From contig CAZLKT010000005.1 of NCBI GenBank assembly GCA_964560205.1, positions 1-49,551 of the forward strand: a DNA stretch of 49,551 bases. Reading direction: 5' to 3'. The position numbers and the translations under genes are program-made. Below are positions 1-8,395 of this stretch, piece after piece. The number at the start of each line of letters is the position of its first letter. Within the stretch, counting starts at the first letter, position 1. A model generated the notes under the pieces. The model had not been told where the DNA came from and ran no database searches. It was given only the letters and a program-made list of their open reading frames with translations. This stretch comes from CAZLKT01 sp964560205. GTDB taxonomy: Bacteria > Pseudomonadota > Alphaproteobacteria > Holosporales > Holosporaceae.

Positions 1-1827
1 TCTAGTGACTTCAAAGGAGCTAAGGCTTCTTCTACTAATAAAAGATCCGCTGCTTCTAAGAGCACTTTTGCGTCTGGCGGTTCTGATGCATTGCTTCACG
101 ATTACCATGGAGAGATGGAAGGTGTGGTGTCGCCATTTAACGAGAAAATGGAAGAAGATGCGGTGGTTAATGAAGCAAAAAAAATATGTCAAGACAGCAT
201 ACGGAAAATAGAGGATAGTGTAGTGGAGTCATTAGTAAAGAGATGGATCATGTTGTGGGAGGAATTGTCTTTGGAAAATATTTGTTTGAAGCAATCGCTT
301 TGCATACAAGGGAAGACAGAAGGGGTGGCCAAGATTGAGAAAATAAAAGAGGCCATACAACGGATTTTTAAGAGGTTGAAGGGCGATGAGGAGCAAACGC
401 AGGATAAGGGGCAGCAAATAAAATTCCTGATTGAAGAGAGGCTTAAGGAGGGGGGTGAAAAAGAAAACACGGGTTTGGAGAGTGCCATAGAGAAGGCTCA
501 GAACGAATTGCAGGAGTGTATAAAATCTTATAATGTGCCCAACGCTATAGATGAGCTATTGCAAGAGATAAAAGAGGGAATAAGGTTGCTAGGTGGAGAT
601 CCTGACAAGATGACTTTGCCATCAAGGATGACGCGGAGGGAGAACAATGAGTCTTTTGTGGACAACAGCATTTTAGATGGTGGTGCAAGGAGGAAGAGAG
701 AAATCTTGGTGGAGAATGAGATAAGGAGGTGGTATGCAAATGAGGGGCTCATAGCGGATAATTTGGACGTGTTACAAGAGTGGAAAAAGATTGAGAGGCG
801 CTTTGAAGATGCTCGAGATGCGTACATAGAGACGAAACAGTTGTGCAATGGGGCTGCACAGAAAGAAATGGGGTTTGTGGAGAAAAAAAAGAATTTTGAG
901 GGCATGAGTAATCAGTGTAATAAGTGCTCGGTTGAGGTGGAGGAGTTAAAGAGGGAAATGAGAGCATTGCTCGTGAGACAGCTTCACGAGTTGCAAGAAG
1001 AAAAATATTTGGAAGAAATGTGTCTCGAGGGTTATGAGGGTGAGATAGAGGAGCTAGAAAAAGAGGGTTATGATGAGTCAGATACAGAAAAAAACTTGCA
1101 AGCTTTCGTAGTAAGGAGTGACATAGGCGAGGCAAAAAAAGCCATAGAAGAAATCGATGAGAAATTGAAGGAGATTGGAGACAAAATAAATGGTATGAAA
1201 TATGGGGACTGTGGAAATCCACTGTTATCATTGCGTACATATCCTTGCAGGTTGACATGTCGTGAGTATGGTGACCCCCGGCGGGTTTCTGTGTCCGATA
1301 AGAAAGAATCTGAGACGCGGAAAGAAGATGCTACGAAGCGTTATATAGAGCAGAGTGAAAACACTCTTGCTCGGATAAGTGAAGTTGAGCGTAAATTGAA
1401 AGTGCTCACTGTTGCTGATGGATGGTTGAAGCAGATGAAGAATGAGATGATTCCTACTGAGATAAGTGAAGTTGAGAATAAATTGAAAGTGTTACGTGCT
1501 TTTTGTGGACATGTGGAGAGGATGAATGGTGAATATGAGAAATTGAAGGAGGTTTTTGCTCAGATGAAGATGGGGACAGATAAGGAAAATCGCTCGAAGA
1601 TGAGGAAAGCTCAGACTGTATTGAAAAAGTTCAATGCTCTTGATGGACCCTTTGAGGCAATTGAGAAGTTTTTTAGTGCTCAAAAACCTCCCAGCAATTC
1701 TGCTTCGAAGTCAATGAAGAGGGCGTCGCTCAGGGAGGATTCGGCTGATAATTGTGATGTTGAAGCAAAAAAGAGCGGACACAATTCTTCTTTTTCGTCA
1801 GCAGAAGCTTCGGAAGTGTGTCAGTAA
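1..1827 (+). CDS. coiled-coil protein of unknown function (5' partial)
   Basis: The reading frame is open from base 1 to the TAA at 1825-1827, so at least 608 residues are present and the N-terminus lies outside the window. A TTG at 91 could be read as a start, but the frame continues upstream with Ser/Ala/Lys-rich sequence, so a truncated gene is more likely. The protein is rich in Glu and Lys with long heptad-like stretches, typical of coiled coils. No catalytic motif is visible. A 29-residue unit is duplicated near residues 459-500, and the C-terminus is Ser-rich and low in complexity. The next gene is another coiled-coil protein. I do not recognise the family. Short stretches such as MCLEGYEG recall the GGYEG ending of the proteins at 41-49 kb, but this similarity is weak. 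Confidence 0.75.
   Translation, partial: SSDFKGAKASSTNKRSAASKSTFASGGSDALLHDYHGEMEGVVSPFNEKMEEDAVVNEAKKICQDSIRKIEDSVVESLVKRWIMLWEELSLENICLKQSLCIQGKTEGVAKIEKIKEAIQRIFKRLKGDEEQTQDKGQQIKFLIEERLKEGGEKENTGLESAIEKAQNELQECIKSYNVPNAIDELLQEIKEGIRLLGGDPDKMTLPSRMTRRENNESFVDNSILDGGARRKREILVENEIRRWYANEGLIADNLDVLQEWKKIERRFEDARDAYIETKQLCNGAAQKEMGFVEKKKNFEGMSNQCNKCSVEVEELKREMRALLVRQLHELQEEKYLEEMCLEGYEGEIEELEKEGYDESDTEKNLQAFVVRSDIGEAKKAIEEIDEKLKEIGDKINGMKYGDCGNPLLSLRTYPCRLTCREYGDPRRVSVSDKKESETRKEDATKRYIEQSENTLARISEVERKLKVLTVADGWLKQMKNEMIPTEISEVENKLKVLRAFCGHVERMNGEYEKLKEVFAQMKMGTDKENRSKMRKAQTVLKKFNALDGPFEAIEKFFSAQKPPSNSASKSMKRASLREDSADNCDVEAKKSGHNSSFSSAEASEVCQ
1375..1498 (+). repeat. internal 87-base duplication in the coiled-coil gene
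   Basis: Two near-identical stretches begin at 1375 and 1462, 87 bases (29 codons) apart. Each encodes ISEVE-[RN]-KLKVL. The in-frame spacing means the coiled coil was lengthened by a tandem duplication without breaking the frame. Confidence 0.7.
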
Positions 1828-1954
1828 GGCTGATGTATAGGCGGTGAGAAGAGAAGATGATGAGAGGGAAGAGGATTTCATGGGGTGCGCTTCATGTTGT
1901 CTTTTTCCCTTTTGTGTATGTGTGATTTGTGGGAATGTTTTTTAACCTCTTGCG

Positions 1955-1983
1955 TTGATCTTTATTATTTATTATTGTTTAAT
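1955..1983 (+). promoter_or_regulatory. possible sigma70 promoter for the 2000-2965 gene
   Basis: TTGATC at 1955-1960 and TTTAAT at 1978-1983 are separated by 17 bases. The predicted transcript would start about 10 bases before the ATG, leaving almost no leader. The region is A/T-rich, so chance matches are easy and this is tentative. Confidence 0.3.
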
Positions 1984-1999
1984 AACTAATGAGGCTTCT

Positions 2000-2965
2000 A
2001 TGAATAACATATCCCGTTGTATTGCAATTTTTTTTACTGTTGTTTTCGCACAAAGCGCATATTCGGCAGGTGGGTTCTCTAATCGAGATAAAAAAGAAAT
2101 GGACCGTGCGCTGAAGAACCAAGAAGATGGGAATTATTTTCTGAATCAAGATAGCTGTCAAGAGTTTATTGATTTTCAGAGGAAGAAACAGGGGAGGCTG
2201 TTGAGTCAGCAGAACAAAGTTCATGAGGCGAGACGTGTTTCAAAAGAGATGCTTAAGCGTCTGAAGGAAAAGCAAAGTTTGTTGCACGATGCTGTTGAGA
2301 AAGAAGGTACAGTTTTTTTAGAAAACAAAAGTAATATTAAGGAAAAATATGCTTCTAAGAGGAATGAAGTAAATAAGGGTTATGGTGAAATAAAGTGTTC
2401 TTTTGATGATTTTGACAGTCTGATAGGAGAAATAATGTGTCAAATGAATCGTGTGGTTAAGAGGTGTGGGGAAGAGGATCATGGCTCTTTTGCTGAGGGT
2501 TTCTATATGCAGCTTTCTCAAGAAACTGATAAGTATTATAAGGAATTGATTAAAATAAAGGACGATGCAAAATTGCATTGGGAAAACTTCCATTGTAATA
2601 ATCAAGAAAAAAATAATAAAAAAATAGAAAGAGAAATGAATGAAGAAATAGAAATGATTACAAATGATTTTTTTCAAAAAAGAAAAGAAACTCAGAAGTG
2701 TTTTGCTAAAAATGATGCTGAGACGAAAAAAGAAGAAGATTTTATCAAGAAACTGGAAAAAAAAGAGAAAAGATACAATGACAAACTCGACTCATTGCGA
2801 GAAGCTGAGAATACTATAATACGCTCTTCCAGCAGAGAAGGGAGGAGTCTGAGGAAAGATATAAGGACAAGGTGCAACTCTTTGGGGGTATTGAAAAAGA
2901 AATTAGAGGAGATGCGTGCAGAAAACGTGAAAAAAGAAAACCAGGGTGTGGATGATGGGGAATAG
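2000..2965 (+). CDS. exported coiled-coil protein of unknown function
   Basis: The chosen ATG at 2000 gives 321 aa and places a good signal peptide at the N-terminus: a short basic start (MNNISR), a hydrophobic core, and a likely cleavage after AYSA around residue 23. An upstream TTG at 1955 would bury that signal, so it was not used. TGAGG lies just upstream as a ribosome binding site. The mature protein is highly charged (Lys/Glu) with long predicted helices and scattered Cys, and no enzyme motif. Near the C-terminus, DIRTRC followed by LKKKLEEM resembles the [KR]C box of the exported family at 41-49 kb, which might make it a distant member. Function unknown; probably periplasmic or secreted. 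Confidence 0.75.
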   Translation: MNNISRCIAIFFTVVFAQSAYSAGGFSNRDKKEMDRALKNQEDGNYFLNQDSCQEFIDFQRKKQGRLLSQQNKVHEARRVSKEMLKRLKEKQSLLHDAVEKEGTVFLENKSNIKEKYASKRNEVNKGYGEIKCSFDDFDSLIGEIMCQMNRVVKRCGEEDHGSFAEGFYMQLSQETDKYYKELIKIKDDAKLHWENFHCNNQEKNNKKIEREMNEEIEMITNDFFQKRKETQKCFAKNDAETKKEEDFIKKLEKKEKRYNDKLDSLREAENTIIRSSSREGRSLRKDIRTRCNSLGVLKKKLEEMRAENVKKENQGVDDGE

Positions 2966-2979
2966 TTGTGGCGCCATGG

Positions 2980-3002
2980 AAAGAAGGATCTGTGCCTTCT
3001 TT
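2980..3002 (+). terminator. weak hairpin after the 2000-2965 gene
   Basis: AAAGAAGG (2980-2987) pairs with CCTTCTTT (2995-3002) across a 7-base loop. Only three T residues end the stem and no longer T run follows, so termination would be weak. It separates the accessory gene from the tuf promoter. Confidence 0.35.
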
Positions 3003-3053
3003 GTGGGTGGTGAGAAAAAAAGGGTTTTTGTGAAAATTTGTTGGGGGTGGCCA

Positions 3054-3082
3054 TTGTCTTTCTACGGAAAGTATGTTATGAA
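3054..3082 (+). promoter_or_regulatory. putative promoter for tuf and the S10 operon
   Basis: TTGTCT at 3054-3059 and TATGAA at 3077-3082 are 17 bases apart and lie about 40 bases before the tuf start. Because tuf is the first gene of the translation cluster here, a promoter is expected in this gap. Confidence 0.4.
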
Positions 3083-3124
3083 AAGACCTACATGTGTAAC
3101 TTCATTTTTTGGAAGAGGGGTAGT

Positions 3125-4318
3125 ATGGCTATAGGCGTTTATAACAGAAATAAGGAGCATGTGAACATCGGAACCATTGGGCATGTGGACCATGGGAAGA
3201 CGTCGTTGACGGCTGCTATTACAAAGGTTCTTGCGGAAAGGGGCGGGGCGGAGTTTCGCTCTTATGCTAACATTGATAATGCTCCAGAAGAAAGGGCAAG
3301 AGGTATTACCATTGCAACATCCCATGTGGAGTATGAGACGGATAAGCGTCACTATGCGCACGTGGATTGTCCTGGGCATGCAGACTATGTGAAGAACATG
3401 ATTACTGGTGCTGCACAGATGGATGGCGCTATTCTTGTGGTGTCTGCTACGGATGGAGCTATGCCGCAGACTCGAGAGCATATTTTGTTGGCTCGTCAGG
3501 TTGGTGTGCCTTCTTTGGTGGTTTTCATGAACAAGGTGGACTTGGTAGATGATGAGGAAATGTTAGATTTGGTGGAAATGGAAATAAGAGAACTGTTGTC
3601 TTCTTATGATTATCCTGGAGATAAAATTCCTGTTATCCGTGGATCCGCCGTGGCGGTTCTTGAGGATAAGGGGGAAGACATTGGCAAAAGTGCTGTGGAG
3701 AATCTCATGAAGGCGGTGGATGAGCATATTCCAACTCCTGTGCGAGAGCTTGATAAGCCATTTCTTATGGCTGTGGAGGACTCTATTACTGTTCCTGGAC
3801 GAGGAACTGTGGTAACTGGTCGCATCGAGCAAGGATCTGTAAAGGTAGGAGACGAAGTAGAAATCGTCGGTCTGAAGGAGACGCAAAAAAGTACGGTGAC
3901 GGGCATAGAGATGTTTCGAAAGACTTTGGAAAAGGGCCAGGCGGGTGATAATGTTGGTATCCTTTTGCGCGGTATTAAAAAGGAAGATGTGCAGCGTGGT
4001 CAAGTTTTGGCAAAGCCGGGAAGTGTGACACCCCATAGTAAGTTTGAGTGCACGGTGGTGACGCTTACAAAGGAAGAAGGTGGACGCCATACCCCATTTT
4101 TCGCAAACTATCGTCCCCAGTTCTATTTTCGAACCACGGACGTGACGGGCTCCATCGAATTGCCTGCTGGTGTGGAAATGGTCATGCCTGGAGATACTGT
4201 GGAAAAGCTTGTGGTGAATCTCATTGAGCCCATTGCCATGAGTGATGCTCTTCGTTTTGCCATTCGTGAGGGTGGACGTACGGTGGGCTCTGGTGTTATC
4301 ACAAAAATTTTGGCATAA
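3125..4318 (+). CDS. tuf: translation elongation factor EF-Tu
   Basis: EF-Tu is the GTPase that delivers aminoacyl-tRNA to the ribosomal A site in the cytoplasm. The 397-aa product has the P-loop GHVDHGKT at residues 19-26, the switch region RGITI, DCPGHAD near 80-86 and the guanine-specificity box NKVD near 135. Domains 2 and 3 follow with the typical PGRGTVVTGR and PHSKFE stretches. The ATG at 3125 is preceded by GAGGGG and gives the standard length; the frame is open upstream, but the extra residues would not match the family. rpsL, rpsG and fusA, which normally precede tuf, are absent, and the upstream neighbour is an unrelated coiled-coil gene. rpsJ follows as in many alphaproteobacteria. 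Confidence 0.98.
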   Translation: MAIGVYNRNKEHVNIGTIGHVDHGKTSLTAAITKVLAERGGAEFRSYANIDNAPEERARGITIATSHVEYETDKRHYAHVDCPGHADYVKNMITGAAQMDGAILVVSATDGAMPQTREHILLARQVGVPSLVVFMNKVDLVDDEEMLDLVEMEIRELLSSYDYPGDKIPVIRGSAVAVLEDKGEDIGKSAVENLMKAVDEHIPTPVRELDKPFLMAVEDSITVPGRGTVVTGRIEQGSVKVGDEVEIVGLKETQKSTVTGIEMFRKTLEKGQAGDNVGILLRGIKKEDVQRGQVLAKPGSVTPHSKFECTVVTLTKEEGGRHTPFFANYRPQFYFRTTDVTGSIELPAGVEMVMPGDTVEKLVVNLIEPIAMSDALRFAIREGGRTVGSGVITKILA

Positions 4319-4370
4319 TGTGGACATCGCTATTTTTATTGATTGAGGAACGTTTTATGTGGGGAGTACT

Positions 4371-4679
4371 ATGAAGGAGCAAAAAATTCGCATACGGTTC
4401 AGTGGCTATGATCACCATGTTTTGGATCGAGCAGTTCGGGAGGTTCTTGGTGTTGCAAAGCGCTCTGGCGCAAAGATTTGTGGACCAATTCCATTTCCCA
4501 GCTCCAAGATGCAGCTGACGGTTTTGCGTTCTCCCCACATAAATAAGACGGCGAGGGATCAGTTCAAGCTTTCTCAGTATAATCGGGTGCTTGAGCTTTC
4601 CTGCACCTCTCACATTGTGGAGGCTCTCCATGAGCTTAATTTGACCACAGAGGTGGGTGTGGAGATTCGCGTGTTATGA
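4371..4679 (+). CDS. rpsJ: 30S ribosomal protein S10
   Basis: S10 binds the 3' domain of 16S rRNA and also acts as NusE in antitermination complexes with NusA and NusB. The 102-aa product beginning MKEQKIRIRF has normal length and the family stretches IRIRFSGYDHHVLD, GPIPFP and a VGVEIRVL-type end. The ATG at 4371 was chosen over an in-frame GTG four codons upstream because GGGGAG precedes it and the N-terminus then matches the family. A 112-base gap follows before rplC. Confidence 0.97.
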   Translation: MKEQKIRIRFSGYDHHVLDRAVREVLGVAKRSGAKICGPIPFPSSKMQLTVLRSPHINKTARDQFKLSQYNRVLELSCTSHIVEALHELNLTTEVGVEIRVL

Positions 4680-4791
4680 AATGTGGAAAATGGGACCTCA
4701 AGTGTAAGAAAGTGCGCGCGGTTATTGATGGCTTCTTTTACCTTGTTCCTTTTTTTTCTTGTGTAGCTATGTTTTTTGAGGAGAGGTAAAA

Positions 4792-5751
4792 ATGCAACGT
4801 CAACGTGTGGGTGCCATTGCGGAAAAGCTAGGAATGACGTCTCTTTTTTTGAAAGGGGGCGTTCGTGTGCCTGTTACTATTTTAAGGGTTCAAGGGTGCC
4901 AAGTGGTTGCACAGAAAAAAGGAGTCCATGGAGGCAACAAACTTCAGATGGGGTTTGGTGACGTCAAGAGGGTCTCTAAGTCTCTGAAGGGATATTTTGA
5001 GAAGGCAGGTGTGAAGCCTCTGAAGGTTTTGAAGGAGTTTTTTGTCAGCGATGATGGGGTGTTGCCCGTGGGATCTGCTCTTTCTGCAGAGCATTTTTGT
5101 GTGGGGCAATACGTGGATGTTACCGGTGTTAGCATTGGTAAGGGATTTGCTGGTGGTATGAAACGACATAATTTCGGTGGACTTCGAGCCAGCCACGGCG
5201 TCTCTGTGTCTCACAGAAGCCATGGATCTACGGGAAACCGAAAAAGTCCTGCGAAGGTTTTTAAAAATAAGAAGATGGCGGGTCATATGGGATGCGATCG
5301 CGTCACTGTGCAGAATTTGCAGGTGATGGCGTCGGATGGAGAGCTTGGAGTCATTGCGGTGAAGGGAGCCGTTCCTGGATGTAAAACAGGTTTTGTGGTG
5401 ATCCGAGATGCTTTAAAGAAACCCCTCGGCAAAGATTGTGCTTTTCCGGGTGTTTTTCAAGAAATGACCTCTTCTTTTGATGCAAAAACTTCTGAGGACG
5501 TGCATGATGCGGCTCATGAAAATAAAAGCGCACGTCAAGATAGTACAAACCAACACGCTGAAGATCACGCTGCACATCAGCAACCTGTGGTGGAACATGA
5601 GCATGGTGCTCACTGTGACCATGATCATCATGAAATGCCATCTGGTGGTGAGGCAATTCCTCAGAGTGAAGCTGTGGATCACCATGAGAAATCTCAGGTG
5701 TCTGAAGGCTCTGACGTATTACCCCATGAAGAAAAGGGAGAAGTGGAATGA
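4792..5751 (+). CDS. rplC: 50S ribosomal protein L3 with a histidine-rich C-terminal tail
   Basis: L3 is an early-assembly large-subunit protein whose loop reaches toward the peptidyl transferase centre. Residues 1 to about 215 are a complete L3, with GKGFAGGMKRHNFGG near 116-130, the SHRSHGSTGN loop near 140-149 and KKMAGHMG near 160. In many bacteria the loop has Gln (GQ) where this protein has Asn (GN); that Gln is the PrmB methylation site in E. coli. The product is 319 aa against about 210-235 normally. The additional roughly 100 residues are acidic and carry 14 His, with a dense His/Asp/Cys cluster at about 269-280 that looks metal-binding. The RBS is GAGGAGAGG. The stop codon overlaps the start of rplD, so the tail is part of the intact operon frame. 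Confidence 0.95.
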   Translation: MQRQRVGAIAEKLGMTSLFLKGGVRVPVTILRVQGCQVVAQKKGVHGGNKLQMGFGDVKRVSKSLKGYFEKAGVKPLKVLKEFFVSDDGVLPVGSALSAEHFCVGQYVDVTGVSIGKGFAGGMKRHNFGGLRASHGVSVSHRSHGSTGNRKSPAKVFKNKKMAGHMGCDRVTVQNLQVMASDGELGVIAVKGAVPGCKTGFVVIRDALKKPLGKDCAFPGVFQEMTSSFDAKTSEDVHDAAHENKSARQDSTNQHAEDHAAHQQPVVEHEHGAHCDHDHHEMPSGGEAIPQSEAVDHHEKSQVSEGSDVLPHEEKGEVE

Positions 5752-6374
5752 AAATTGTTGTGAAAAATTGGAAAGCGGAGTCAGTGGGAGATATGGAGCT
5801 CTCTGAGGCGGTTTTTTCTCTGCCTGTGCGAAAAGATATTTTGGCTCGTGTTATTCATTGGCAGTTGGCCAAGAGGCAGTCGGGAAATCATAAGACAAAA
5901 GGTATGGGGGAGGTGTCCGGTACCACGAAGAAGCCATGGAAGCAAAAAGGAACAGGTCGAGCTCGCGCAGGATCCTTGCGTGCTCCACAGTTTCGAGGTG
6001 GTGGGACTGTTTTTGGCCCAGTTGTGCGTGACCATGGATATTCCTTGCAAAAAAAAGTTCGTCAGTTGGGTCTTAAGACCGCCTTGTCCTGTAAGTTTTC
6101 TGAGGGGCGCCTCATGATTTTGGATGACCTTCGCTTTTCTCAGGGGAAAACGAAGGAGGCTCTTCGTGGTTTGCAAGCCCTCGGTGTGACGTCTGCTTTG
6201 GTGGTAGGAGATGCTGAGGGTGACGGTATGGACTCTGTAAAGAATGCCTTGTGTAATATTGCTCGAGTGGATTTTTTGCCCCACGTTGGCATTAATGTAT
6301 ACGACATTCTGAAGCACGAGTATCTTATTCTTTCCCGCCACGTGGTGGAGTCTTTGCAAGAGAGGTTTACATGA
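5748..6374 (+). CDS. rplD: 50S ribosomal protein L4
   Basis: L4 binds 23S rRNA domain I and its long loop lines the exit tunnel; in E. coli it also represses the S10 operon. The 208-aa product is normal in length and has the loop signature KPWKQKGTGRARAGSLRAPQ and GGGTVFGP. The ATG overlaps the rplC stop by four bases (ATGA), which suggests translational coupling, and its own stop overlaps the rplW start in the same way. Confidence 0.97.
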   Translation: MKIVVKNWKAESVGDMELSEAVFSLPVRKDILARVIHWQLAKRQSGNHKTKGMGEVSGTTKKPWKQKGTGRARAGSLRAPQFRGGGTVFGPVVRDHGYSLQKKVRQLGLKTALSCKFSEGRLMILDDLRFSQGKTKEALRGLQALGVTSALVVGDAEGDGMDSVKNALCNIARVDFLPHVGINVYDILKHEYLILSRHVVESLQERFT

Positions 6375-6712
6375 TTCATCGATATGTACAGCGAGATAAA
6401 AAGAAGATTCTGTCTGAAGAGTTGGTGTGGTCTGTTCTCAGGCGTGCCCTCATGACCGAGAAGTCCACAGCAGCCTCTGCCATGGGTCAATATATCTTTG
6501 AGGTGGAGTCGTGGGCCAATAAAATACAAATTGCCCGTGCGGTGGAGAAAATCTTCTCCGTGAAGGTGGCATCGGTGAATACCCTTCGAGTGAAGGGTAA
6601 GAAAAAGGTCTTTCGTGGGCGCCTTGGGACTCGACCAGATAGAAAAAAAGCCATTGTTTCTTTGGTGCCAGGGGCTGTTTTGGATCTTGAGGCCATGGGA
6701 GGCGCATCGTGA
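6371..6712 (+). CDS. rplW: 50S ribosomal protein L23
   Basis: L23 sits at the tunnel exit and is the docking site for trigger factor and SRP. The 113-aa protein has the family core: LMTEKST near residue 30, FEV followed by NKIQIARAVEKIFSVKV, and a basic C-terminal loop GKKKVFRGRLGTRPDRKKA. It is slightly longer than the usual roughly 100 aa because of about 20 extra N-terminal residues. The ATG overlaps the rplD stop (ATGA). Confidence 0.95.
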   Translation: MIHRYVQRDKKKILSEELVWSVLRRALMTEKSTAASAMGQYIFEVESWANKIQIARAVEKIFSVKVASVNTLRVKGKKKVFRGRLGTRPDRKKAIVSLVPGAVLDLEAMGGAS

Positions 6713-6797
6713 GTGTTATGGTGATGTCACTATCCTTCCAGAGGGCAACAATAACTGGTAATGGATGTCGTAAAATTTTTGAGAGAGGGAGTATATC

Positions 6798-7625
6798 GTG
6801 ACTTTGAAATCCTATCGTCCCGTTACATCTTCACAAAGGGGATTAGTTCTTGTAGATCGATCTAGTTTGTGGAAGGGGGCGCCCCTGAAAAAGCTTACTG
6901 TGGGGAAAAAAAGCAATGGTGGACGTAACAACCAAGGGCGTCTCACGGCACGTAACCATGGCGGTGGGCATAAAAAATCTTTTCGGTGCATTGATTTTCG
7001 CCTCCCAGTGGGCGAGTATGTGGTGCTGCGCCTGGAGTACGATCCCAACCGCACAGGCTTTATTGCCTTAGTGCAAGACACTGTTTCGGATGAGGTGCGC
7101 TATGTTCTTGCTCCCCAAGGATTGACGGTGGGGCAACGTATCCATTCTCACGAAGAAACAGAAATTCGTGATGGAAACACCCTGTGTCTTAAAAACATTC
7201 CCATGGGTACCTTTATTCATAATGTGGAGTTGAAGATCGGAAAAGGGGGGCAGCTTGCTCGTTCAGCAGGATCCTCTATACAGGTTATGGGGCGAGATGG
7301 AGTGTATGTCTTGGTACGCATGCCTTCGGGGGAGTCACGAAAGATTCATGAAAACTGCCGCGCCACCATTGGCATTGTTTCCAATGAAGACCATAAGAAC
7401 TGCCGGCTTGCAAAGGCTGGGAGAAATCGGTGGAAAGGGCGCCGCCCTCATACTCGTGGTGTGGCCATGAATCCTGTGGATCACCCCCATGGAGGCGGCG
7501 AAGGACGTACTTCTGGTGGACGCCATCCGGTGTCTCCCACAGGGCAGTCTGCTAAAGGTAAGAAGACGCGATCAAAGCGTGCAAAAGCGAACAAGCTCAT
7601 TGTCTATCGTCGTCAAAAGAAGTAA
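6798..7625 (+). CDS. rplB: 50S ribosomal protein L2
   Basis: L2 is a universal large-subunit protein needed for subunit association and peptidyl transfer. The 275-aa product has the normal length and the diagnostic C-terminal stretch MNPVDHPHGGGEGR, with the conserved His of that loop, followed by a basic tail. It starts at GTG 6798 after GAGAGAGGGAG; the N-terminus LKSYRPVTSSQRG fits the family. An 85-base gap separates it from rplW. Confidence 0.98.
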   Translation: MTLKSYRPVTSSQRGLVLVDRSSLWKGAPLKKLTVGKKSNGGRNNQGRLTARNHGGGHKKSFRCIDFRLPVGEYVVLRLEYDPNRTGFIALVQDTVSDEVRYVLAPQGLTVGQRIHSHEETEIRDGNTLCLKNIPMGTFIHNVELKIGKGGQLARSAGSSIQVMGRDGVYVLVRMPSGESRKIHENCRATIGIVSNEDHKNCRLAKAGRNRWKGRRPHTRGVAMNPVDHPHGGGEGRTSGGRHPVSPTGQSAKGKKTRSKRAKANKLIVYRRQKK

Positions 7626-7669
7626 TATCTATTGTCTCGTGTTGTTTTAAGAAAGAAGGGAGGCGTTTT

Positions 7670-7951
7670 GTGTCAAGATCAGTGTGGAAAGGACCGTTTG
7701 TAGATTCTTATCTTTTAAAGAAAGCTGAAAAGGTGAAAGAATCAGGGCGTCTCAACGACCCTATTAAAATATGGTCCAGGCGATCTGTTATTATGCCTCA
7801 GTTTGTGGGATTGCATTTTCATGTGTATAACGGAAAGAAATTCATTCCCGTGGCAGTGACGGAAAACATGATTGGGCATAAATTTGGGGAATTTTCCCCC
7901 ACACGAACGTTTACTGGCCATGCCGGTGATAGTAAGGCAAAAAGGAAATAA
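7670..7951 (+). CDS. rpsS: 30S ribosomal protein S19
   Basis: S19 forms a complex with S13 in the head of the small subunit. The 93-aa product starts at GTG 7670 after GAAGGGAGG and reads SRSVWKGPFVD, with KIWSRRSVI, HKFGEFSPTRTF and GH in the expected places. Its length is normal (92-93). A 12-base gap leads to rplV. Confidence 0.97.
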   Translation: MSRSVWKGPFVDSYLLKKAEKVKESGRLNDPIKIWSRRSVIMPQFVGLHFHVYNGKKFIPVAVTENMIGHKFGEFSPTRTFTGHAGDSKAKRK

Positions 7952-7963
7952 AGGGAGAATGTT

Positions 7964-8395
7964 ATGACGAGTACGTACGCGGCGGAGGCATCATCTAAAA
8001 AGTTGCGAGTGAGCTGTAAGAAGCTGCATTCCATTGTGGCCCCCCTGAGAAACAAGCCCTTGGGAGAGGTGTTTCGGATTTTGCAAGGTATGAGGAAGCG
8101 ATCCGCTGTGGATGTATATAAGGTGGTGCATTCTGCCATGGCCAATGCGGAGAATAACTTTGGGTTGGATGGAGATAATTTGTGGCTTGGGGAAATATCC
8201 GTGGGCAAGAGTTTTGTGCTTCGGCGGGTGAAATTTTGTGGTCGAAGCCGTATGGGGCGGGTGCGCAAAGAATTCAGCCAAATCCGTGTGGTACTTAATC
8301 AATATGTGGAAGAAAAAGTCTCTGATGTGGTGGAAGTTACACCCGTTCAACCCGTGAAACAGAAAAAGGAGAAGGAAAATGGGACAAAAATCTGA
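7964..8395 (+). CDS. rplV: 50S ribosomal protein L22
   Basis: L22 contacts all domains of 23S rRNA and its beta-hairpin lines the exit tunnel. The 143-aa product has an L22 core with SKKLRVSCKKL near the start, the central HSAMANAENNFGLD stretch, and the hairpin region ending near GRVRKEFSQIRVVL. Compared with the usual roughly 110-127 aa it has a basic C-terminal extension of about 25 residues. The 3' end overlaps the start of rpsC by 17 bases in another frame. Confidence 0.94.
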   Translation: MTSTYAAEASSKKLRVSCKKLHSIVAPLRNKPLGEVFRILQGMRKRSAVDVYKVVHSAMANAENNFGLDGDNLWLGEISVGKSFVLRRVKFCGRSRMGRVRKEFSQIRVVLNQYVEEKVSDVVEVTPVQPVKQKKEKENGTKI

